A stretch of DNA of 11,311 nucleotides from Nocardia sp. (lineage in GTDB: Bacteria > Actinomycetota > Actinomycetes > Mycobacteriales > Mycobacteriaceae). Shown here in pieces: positions 6,646 to 11,311 of the stretch (its first letter is position 1; every line of letters starts with the position of its first letter). Location: NCBI GenBank assembly GCA_013361595.1, contig JABFXT010000793.1, positions 1 to 11,311 on the forward strand. Direction: 5' to 3'. The position numbers were made by a program, and so were the translations under genes. Under the pieces are notes generated by a model that was not told where the DNA came from, searched no databases, and worked only from the letters and a program-made list of their open reading frames with translations.

Positions 6646-7225
6646 CGCCCATGGCGAAGCGCAGCAGCGCCTGCTTATCGCCCTGTTTGATCTTGCCTTT
6701 GCGATTGAGTACCTCGAGCTGCCAGATATCGCCGTTGCGGAACGCGCGGGCCACGGCGTTGGCATTGTCGTTGCCCAGCAGCGACGGCCAGATATCGGCC
6801 ACCTGCTGGCTGTTGCCGCCGGTGGCGTCGTAGACCTTGAAGGAGATGTTGTTCGCCTTCTCGAAGGAGGTGCCCTTCTTGAACGCGGCCGCGACGAAGA
6901 CGATGGCGTCGATACCGCCGGGGATTTCGGCGAAGGTCACGTGGACCGTTTCGTCGTCCCCGGCCGCCGCGCCGGTCTGCTCGTCCCCGGAGTGCTGAAC
7001 CGAGCCGTTGCCCAGCGGGTCCAGCGAATCCAGTCCGGCGAAACGGACCGGTTCGCTGCCCTGCATGAGAATGGCGATCAGATCCAGGTCGACACCCTTC
7101 TTGCGGCGCGCCCAGCCGAGCGCACCACCACTGGCGCCCGCGGAGGGGTCCCAGCTGACACCGACACTCAGCTTGGCGATCCCCGCGAGATCCGCTGCGC
7201 CGTCTTCCTTTTTGAGCGTGATCAT
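6635..7225 (-). CDS. TerD-family stress protein
   Basis: A 196-residue cytoplasmic protein of the TerD/CABP family, calcium-binding beta-sandwich proteins linked to tellurite resistance, phage resistance and general envelope stress. Key features are 'LSVGVSWDP' near residues 19-27, 'GVDLDLIAIL' at 44-53 (the first acidic calcium-site strand), 'GSVQHSGDEQTG' and 'GDDE' at 74-92 (second site), 'FAEIPGGIDAIVFVAA' at 98-113, and 'GDIWQLEVLNRKG' near the end. Length is normal for the family. A basic stretch (ARRKKG, 39-44) before the first calcium strand is a little unusual. No other ter genes are nearby, so it is a lone TerD paralogue rather than part of a ter operon. No Shine-Dalgarno precedes ATG 7225, but a TACCGT -10 ends six bases before it, so the message is probably leaderless. 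A MarR gene ends 52 bases upstream. Confidence 0.88.
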   Translation of the reverse strand: MITLKKEDGAADLAGIAKLSVGVSWDPSAGASGGALGWARRKKGVDLDLIAILMQGSEPVRFAGLDSLDPLGNGSVQHSGDEQTGAAAGDDETVHVTFAEIPGGIDAIVFVAAAFKKGTSFEKANNISFKVYDATGGNSQQVADIWPSLLGNDNANAVARAFRNGDIWQLEVLNRKGKIKQGDKQALLRFAMGGGS

Positions 7226-7231
7226 GGCTCA

Positions 7232-7237
7232 ACGGTA
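7232..7237 (-). promoter_or_regulatory. Leaderless promoter -10 (TACCGT) for the terD-like gene
   Basis: On the minus strand TACCGT (TANNNT consensus) ends at 7232 and is followed by six bases and then the ATG. The expected transcription start therefore falls on the A of the start codon. The absence of a ribosome-binding site agrees with a leaderless mRNA, common in mycobacteria and relatives. No clear -35 is visible. It implies that terD is transcribed independently of the MarR gene upstream. Confidence 0.5.
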
Positions 7238-7277
7238 CCGGCTGCCGGATAATGCCGGGTGAGCACCGAGTTCACGC

Positions 7278-7799
7278 TCAGAGGAGCGGGTATCCGGTGC
7301 TCGGGTGCGGCCGTGGCCACGGGTGGCGAGCGAGTCCTTCGACCCCTTCGTTGAATCGTCCCAGCAACCGGACCAGCTCTTCGACTTCCGCGTCGGGCCA
7401 GTCGGTGAGAACCGAGCCGACACCGCGGCGTTGCAGAGCGAGATCGGCCTCGAACAGCCGCAGACCTTTTTCGCTGGGACGGACCTTGCGGGCGACTCCG
7501 CCGTCGGGATCCGGCACCCGTTCCACCAGATCCTGGTCCAGCATGGCGGCGACCTGACGGTTGACGGTGGATACATCCAGTCCGAACGCTTCGGCGAGTT
7601 CGCGCAGGGACAGCGGATCGCCCAGCCGCAGTCTGGTCAGGATCAGATACGCGGATCTGTCCAGCTGGAACGGCGAATTCCGGCGGGCGGCCGGGTACTG
7701 CCGGGACAGCAGGTTCAGTTCCAGGACGAGCCGCGCCAGGACGGCGGGATCCCGGCGGTCCGCCGCGGTGGCGGCGGGCAGTGCAGCCGAATCGGACAT
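7278..7799 (-). CDS. MarR-family transcriptional regulator
   Basis: A 173-residue winged helix-turn-helix regulator. Helices around residues 17-62 begin the dimerisation region. 'LSLRELAEAFGLDVSTVNRQVAAML' (about 63-87) is the helix-turn-helix with recognition helix 'VSTVNRQV'. 'LVERVPDPDGGVARKVRPSEKG' (91-112) is the wing, followed by C-terminal dimerisation helices. MarR proteins usually repress divergent exporter genes and release DNA on binding small aromatic or drug-like ligands. Here the divergent gene is an MFS exporter whose coding sequence is broken, so the regulator may now control only itself. ATG 7799 gives the family-typical length; the upstream extension of this open frame covers the divergent promoter and is not coding. 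There is no clear ribosome-binding site. The inducing ligand cannot be inferred. Confidence 0.85.
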   Translation of the reverse strand: MSDSAALPAATAADRRDPAVLARLVLELNLLSRQYPAARRNSPFQLDRSAYLILTRLRLGDPLSLRELAEAFGLDVSTVNRQVAAMLDQDLVERVPDPDGGVARKVRPSEKGLRLFEADLALQRRGVGSVLTDWPDAEVEELVRLLGRFNEGVEGLARHPWPRPHPSTGYPLL

Positions 7800-7836
7800 T
7801 CGGACACTATGTCGCCTGTTTCGCCCGAATACAAAA

Positions 7837-7865
7837 TTGTGCACGATACACAGGGTATGTAACGT
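7837..7865. promoter_or_regulatory. Divergent MarR/MFS promoter-operator region
   Basis: On the plus strand TTGTGC (7837-7842) and TAACGT (7860-7865) are spaced by 17 bases and would start transcription at about 7872-7874, at the GTG of the MFS gene. On the minus strand TATCGT (7848-7843) is a candidate -10 for the MarR gene and lies between those two boxes. The region contains imperfect inverted repeats, TGTGCACG...CGTGCATA across 7839-7870 and TGTGCA...TACACA at 7839-7852, suitable as MarR operator half-sites. A dimer bound here would block both promoters. Inferred from sequence and gene arrangement. Confidence 0.45.
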
Positions 7866-7873
7866 GCATATTC

Positions 7874-9033
7874 GTGACTGCTGTGGCCGACGACCCGTCC
7901 AGATCCGACGAACGGGATCCGCCCCGCGCCACACCGACCGTGCTGGTGGCCACCCTGAGCACCATCGGCATCGTCGTCTCGCTCATGCAGACTCTGGTCG
8001 TTCCGCTCATCCCCAGTCTGCCCACCCTCCTGAACACGTCCACCACCAACGCCTCCTGGGTCATCACGGTCACTCTCCTGGCCTCCGCGGTGTGCACTCC
8101 GATCAGCGGCCGGCTCGGCGATATGTTCGGCAAACGCCGCATCCTGCTGGTCGATCTGTCGGCCATGATCATCGGTTCGGTGCTGTGCGCGATGTCCTCG
8201 TCACTGCTGCCCTCGGTGGTCGGACGTGCCCTGCAGGGCGTGGCGATCGGGGCGATTCCGCTGGGCCGCCGCATCCTGCGGGACGAACTCCCGCCCGAAC
8301 GCGTCGGTTACTGGTGTTCCTCGGCTGGGGCCGCTACGAACTCCGACGCCGGCACCCCCTGGTCGACCTGCGGGTCTCGGCGCGGCCCCGGGTGCTCTTC
8401 ACCAATATCGCCTCGATCGCCGTGGGGTTCGCGCTCTACGGCATGTCCCTGAGCTTCCCGCAACTGCTCATGGCACCCGCGGAAACCGGCTACGGCCTCG
8501 GATTGTCCATGGTGGCGGCCGGACTCGCCCTCGCACCCAGCGGATGCGTGATGATGCTGCTCTCACCGGTCTCCGCCCGTATCTCGGCGCGCTTCGGCCC
8601 GAAACTCACCCTCGGCGTGGGTTCGGCGGTGATCGGCCTGGGCTATCTGTGCGCGGCGGCCCTCATGGACAGTGTCTGGCAGATCATGATCGCGTCGGTG
8701 CTGGTGGCGGGCGGCGTCGGGCTCGGCTACGCGGCGATGCCCGCGCTGATCATGGGCGCGGTACCGATCACCGAAACCGCCGCCGCCAACGGACTCAACG
8801 CGCTCATGCGCTCGGTCGGTACCTCCACCTCGGCGGCGGTGATGAGCGCGGTCCTGGCCAATATGACCGTCACGATCGGCACACATCCGATGCCCTCCCG
8901 CGACGCGTTCCAGACCGCCTTCTTCATCTCGGTCACCGCGGCCTGCGTCGCTATCGCCCTCACCGCCCTCATTCCCGCCCGCGGCGACACCGGACAGCCG
9001 GAAACACGAGCACAGGAAAAACGCTCGGCGTGA
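7874..9033 (+). pseudogene. MFS transporter (DHA2/EmrB-like), disrupted by internal deletion and frameshift
   Basis: Two halves of a major facilitator drug exporter lie in different frames. The first (GTG 7874 or 7883 to about 8308) carries TM1-TM4, with 'ISGRLGDMFGKRR' as the TM2-TM3 loop motif and 'GRALQGVAIGAIPLG' plus 'RILRDELPPERVG' at the end of TM4. The second (about 8311-9033) resumes at 'GWGRYELRRRHPLVDLR', a segment normally following TM8, and continues through about six membrane segments to the C-terminus. A normal member has over 100 residues between these motifs, so about four membrane segments are missing as well as the frame. In the first frame, translation would run into unrelated sequence and stop near 8452. 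The total of about 385 codons compares with roughly 480-500 for 14-TM transporters. It is probably non-functional; an assembly collapse is the alternative. It is divergent from the MarR regulator. Confidence 0.75.
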
Positions 9034-9114
9034 TCGGTGCGATCCGGCATGCTGAGTATGGCGGGAGCCGGCGAGGCACCCGGGAAAAGACGTTCCGGAA
9101 CAAGGGGTGTGGGC

Positions 9115-9732
9115 ATGGTCGGATCGCCGCTCGACGGCCGGCTGCGAAAATCACTACTCTTCACCGCCACGCTCCTGTTACTGGCAGCCACCCTCGGACT
9201 CGGCGGCTGTTCGCTCTCCGGCTCCTCCGACGGGCTGGTCGGCGAACGCCTCACCTCGTTCCCCACGATCGATCGCGCGGCGCTCACCCCGGCACAGACA
9301 CGGGTCGTCGACGCCGCCGCCGCCGAATTCGCCGACCCCCGCACCGGGCCGGGCTATTCCGAGGGCAACGAGGAACCGTGGTGCGCGAACTTCGTGAGCT
9401 GGATCCTCCGGGCAGCCGGGTCACCACTGGCCAATCCGAACTCGGGTTCCTGGCGGATCCCGGGCGTGTACACCCTGCAGGAGTACTACACGAAAACCGG
9501 CCGCTTCGCCGCCGCCGGATCGGGATACCGGCCGGTCACCGGCGACGTGATCCTCTACAGCCCCGAGAGCAGATACGGCCAGCACACCAATATCGTGCTC
9601 ACCGCCGACAACGGCACACTCACCACGATCGGCGGTAACGAAGGCGACGCGGTCGGAATCGAACGCTGGAACCCCGCCGCCGTACCCGATATCCATATCG
9701 TCGGTTACGGGCGACTCTCACCCGGCTGGTGA
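9115..9732 (+). CDS. Lipoprotein with CHAP / NlpC-P60-like Cys-His hydrolase domain
   Basis: A 205-residue predicted lipoprotein. The signal peptide has a basic start (R9, R11, K12), a hydrophobic core at 14-29 and a lipobox L-G-G-C with lipidated Cys32. The mature part resembles a CHAP domain: Cys90 in 'EPWCANFVSWIL' as nucleophile, 'GYRPVTGDVILY' leading to the second strand, His157 in 'GQHTNIVL' as base, and Asn175 in 'GGNEG' as a possible third polar residue. CHAP enzymes are amidases or endopeptidases acting on peptidoglycan or similar amide bonds, so a surface role in wall turnover is likely. ATG 9115 is supported by AAGGGG (9102-9107) seven bases upstream; the open frame reaches 9037 but that part is not signal-like. 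It follows the broken MFS gene by 81 bases and is probably transcribed separately. Confidence 0.82.
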   Translation: MVGSPLDGRLRKSLLFTATLLLLAATLGLGGCSLSGSSDGLVGERLTSFPTIDRAALTPAQTRVVDAAAAEFADPRTGPGYSEGNEEPWCANFVSWILRAAGSPLANPNSGSWRIPGVYTLQEYYTKTGRFAAAGSGYRPVTGDVILYSPESRYGQHTNIVLTADNGTLTTIGGNEGDAVGIERWNPAAVPDIHIVGYGRLSPGW

Positions 9733-9762
9733 CGGCCTCGCCGGATCGATACCTTCATCGCG

Positions 9763-9768
9763 TAGCGT
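9763..9768 (+). promoter_or_regulatory. Candidate -10 element (TAGCGT) for the duplicated-domain gene
   Basis: TAGCGT within CGTAGCGT lies 24 bases before GTG 9793. Transcription would begin near 9775, leaving a short leader that includes GGAGG at 9783-9787. No good -35 is visible. It is the third copy of this octamer in a pre-gene position in the window. Confidence 0.4.
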
Positions 9769-9792
9769 GGCCAGCATTCGGTGGAGGTAGAG

Positions 9793-10956
9793 GTGTCGGA
9801 ACGACTCATGGAACCGATCGAAGTAGGCGACCCGGGATGGATCGACTACGCCGAATTCGGCAGGCGGTTCGTCACCCACGCGGTGACCGAACAGCGGATC
9901 GAAGCGGCGGTCGCCGGGATCACCGGGCGCGGACTGACCATCGGACCGGTCAACCTGGCACCGGCCGGGCTCGCCGGATTCCTGGCCGAAGGCCGGATCG
10001 ACCGCCCGACAGTGGAGCGCCGCGGCGACGATATCGCCTTCGACGTGCGGATACCGATCTCGCTGCGGGTCAAGATACTGCTCGGCGGCAAACCGCTGCG
10101 GTCGGAAACCGTGATGTCCATCGGCCTCACCTTCCACGCCCGCACCGCCGACCCACTGCTCATCGTCATCGACATACCCCGGGTGGAACCCACGGATGTG
10201 AGCGTCCTGCTGCGCCTGTCCGCCGCGGACTCGGTAGCCGAATGGCTGCTGGACCCCATCGCCGGGCTCCTGCAGCGCGAAGTCGCCCACCGCGTCAACG
10301 GAATGCTGCGCGACCCGGGCGTGATGCGCAGCCGCATCTACGATATCGAGGCCATCGTCGCCCGCGAACGCTCACCGCACCGCACCCGCACCGAGTTCGA
10401 CTGGATCGACTACGCGGAATTCGGCAGGCGCTTCTTCCCACGCATCGTCACCCGCGACCGCCTCGAACAATTCGTGACCCACCTGGCCGACCGGCAGATC
10501 GAGATCGGCCCGATGCGGGCCGGCCCCCGAGCGGCGGCGGAGGTCACGGTCCACGGTGAAGTCGGCCGCCCGCAACTCACCGACCGGATACCGGAAGCCA
10601 CCGCGGCCGACGACGACCCCGCCCTGGTCCGATTCGATCTCCTCGTCCCGGTCTCCCTGGACATCACGGTCAGCGTCCTCAAGGACAACCACTACCGCGC
10701 GGATATCGAGATACCGCTACAACTCACCGCCCACGCCGCCGACCCCCTGCTCATCGTGGTCGAGGTCGACCCGCCGGTCCGGGAGAACATCCGCCTCGAA
10801 TATGCGGCCCAGGGTATGCGCGCGGCGGTCCTGGGGGTACTGGCGGGAATCAAGAAACAGATCGTCGCCCAGGTGGTCCGGGTGGTCCGGGGTGAACTCG
10901 CCGATCCGGCGACGCGGACGCTGGATGTGGGGGAACGGATAGATCGGCTGCTCTAG
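9793..10956 (+). CDS. Protein of unknown function with two tandem homologous domains
   Basis: A 387-residue protein I do not recognise as a named family. It consists of two homologous halves, residues 16-203 and 204-387, each beginning 'WIDYAEFGRRF'. Each half continues through a helix ending in 'T...I.IGP', then alternating beta strands ('R..IPISL.VK' and 'V.VPVSLDITVS') and a shared 'ADPLLIV' strand, and closes with an amphipathic helical region. There is no signal peptide, transmembrane segment, Cys residue or obvious catalytic motif. The strand-rich, hydrophobic-patterned halves could form a lipid- or ligand-binding fold, but that is speculation. GTG 9793 is chosen because GGAGG (9783-9787) lies five bases upstream; GTG 9781 would place that site inside the gene. 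It is separated from the lipoprotein gene by 60 bases containing its own candidate -10, so it is probably an independent unit. Confidence 0.75.
   Translation: MSERLMEPIEVGDPGWIDYAEFGRRFVTHAVTEQRIEAAVAGITGRGLTIGPVNLAPAGLAGFLAEGRIDRPTVERRGDDIAFDVRIPISLRVKILLGGKPLRSETVMSIGLTFHARTADPLLIVIDIPRVEPTDVSVLLRLSAADSVAEWLLDPIAGLLQREVAHRVNGMLRDPGVMRSRIYDIEAIVARERSPHRTRTEFDWIDYAEFGRRFFPRIVTRDRLEQFVTHLADRQIEIGPMRAGPRAAAEVTVHGEVGRPQLTDRIPEATAADDDPALVRFDLLVPVSLDITVSVLKDNHYRADIEIPLQLTAHAADPLLIVVEVDPPVRENIRLEYAAQGMRAAVLGVLAGIKKQIVAQVVRVVRGELADPATRTLDVGERIDRLL
9838..9870 (+). repeat. Direct repeat, copy 1 (start of domain 1)
   Basis: 33 bases encoding WIDYAEFGRRF match the stretch at 10402-10434 with two mismatches. 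It marks the start of the first of the two domains in this gene, and is far more alike in DNA than the rest of the two halves. Confidence 0.8.
10402..10434 (+). repeat. Direct repeat, copy 2 (start of domain 2)
   Basis: The second copy of the stretch at 9838-9870, 564 bases downstream and in the same reading frame (188 codons apart). The two differences are a third-position change in the Ala codon and one in an Arg codon, so the peptide is identical. Confidence 0.8.
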
Positions 10957-11311
10957 TTCCACCCCCGCGCCCGACTGCGGCGGGGCGGGCCGTGTCGACC
11001 CCCGGCTCCGCGCTCCGGCGCTCGGCGGCTGCGCTCCTTCGCTCCGGGCCCGACCCTGTGGGTGGGGTGCCGCCTTCGGCGTGGGCGTGCGGTCGGTCAT
11101 GGGGTCCGGTGCAGATCCGGGGTGGTCGCTGCGTGCCTTTGCTCTCGATCGGGGGCGGGCCGGAACCACAGCTCTGATGTGCGGCCTGCTCACGATGGTG
11201 GGGTGGGAGCCATCTTGTGATGGTGGCGATGCGAGCCCGCTCGTGCAGGCGGGGAGGGGGTTCGCTTGTTGTGGGGTGGGGTTGTTTGTGGTGGTGAGGG
11301 GGTGGGCTGAT
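10957..11311. other. Non-coding tail: CGCTC-rich stretch followed by G-rich DNA
   Basis: No convincing gene on either strand; the open frames here lack family-like sequence and a ribosome-binding site. CGCTC occurs four times at 11011-11044 (11011, 11019, 11032, 11040). A small GCCG-CCTT-CGGC hairpin lies near 11070. An imperfect inverted repeat CACGATGG (11191-11198) / CCATCTTGTG (11210-11219) could be a hairpin. From about 11251 to the end the plus strand is G-rich with several GGGG runs and few cytosines. The window may end just before another gene. Confidence 0.5.
10963..10985 (+). terminator. GC-rich hairpin after the duplicated-domain gene
   Basis: CCCCGC (10963-10968) and GCGGGG (10980-10985) form a 6-bp stem with an 11-base loop, starting six bases after the stop codon. 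No T-tract follows. This is a plausible actinobacterial-style terminator on weak evidence. Confidence 0.35.

Noticed and set aside
8226..9638. Plus-strand open frame of 470 codons over the MFS and lipoprotein genes
   Set aside because: It is a low-complexity Arg/His/Pro-rich shadow; the other frames show membrane segments and a lipobox.
10717..11193. Minus-strand open frame near the right end
   Set aside because: It is mostly antisense to the duplicated-domain gene plus GC-rich spacer, with no motif or plausible start site.
1..11311. CRISPR array, tRNA/rRNA, insertion sequence or phage attachment site
   Set aside because: No regularly spaced repeats, cloverleaf-like sequence, transposase motif or terminal inverted repeats were seen on reading both strands; a tRNA or repeat search program would be needed to exclude weak cases.

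Overview
The window is high-GC actinobacterial DNA, most likely from Nocardia or a close relative in the Mycobacteriales. The evidence is codon use with G or C at most third positions, a mycothiol-dependent isomerase-like gene, a type VII secretion-associated gene, an F420-type PPOX gene, and an AAA+/VWA pair that from memory resembles Rv0958-Rv0959 of M. tuberculosis. No tRNA, rRNA, CRISPR array or transposase was seen.

Layout. (1) 79-723 (+): a DinB-fold mycothiol-dependent maleylpyruvate isomerase-family protein. (2) 955-2638: an island with visibly lower GC. It holds a minus-strand type VII secretion system-associated protein and, divergently, a gene whose product carries a His...Cys signature like caspase-fold or 'lonely Cys' proteins. 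That second gene looks frameshifted: its N-terminal 46 codons (from GTG 1638, with a ribosome-binding site) lie in another frame, and the frame switch coincides with a TGTGT duplication near 1773-1777. (3) 2790-6622 (+): a compact three-gene set of MoxR/Mg-chelatase-like AAA+ ATPase, VWA-domain protein with a complete metal-binding (MIDAS) motif, and a TIGR03668-like PPOX-class F420-dependent oxidoreductase. It ends 12 bases from the convergent terD-family gene. (4) 6635-7799 (-): a lone TerD-family stress protein and a MarR-family regulator. (5) 7874-9033 (+): a DHA2-like MFS exporter divergent from the MarR gene but broken, with an internal deletion plus frameshift near 8306-8311 that removes about four membrane segments. 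(6) 9115-9732 (+): a lipoprotein with a CHAP/NlpC-P60-like Cys-His hydrolase domain. (7) 9793-10956 (+): a protein of unknown function made of two tandem homologous halves. (8) 10957-11311: non-coding, GC-rich, then G-rich DNA.

How it works together. The ATPase and VWA protein probably act as one MoxR-type remodelling or metal-insertion machine; the PPOX gene is probably co-transcribed. The MarR regulator and the MFS gene share a short intergenic region with overlapping candidate promoters, so the MFS gene is the likely regulatory target, although it is no longer intact. The T7SS-associated gene and its neighbour look like a small secreted-effector locus in decay. Several genes have TANNNT -10 hexamers at similar distances: CGTAGCGT occurs in front of three genes, and terD appears to be leaderless.
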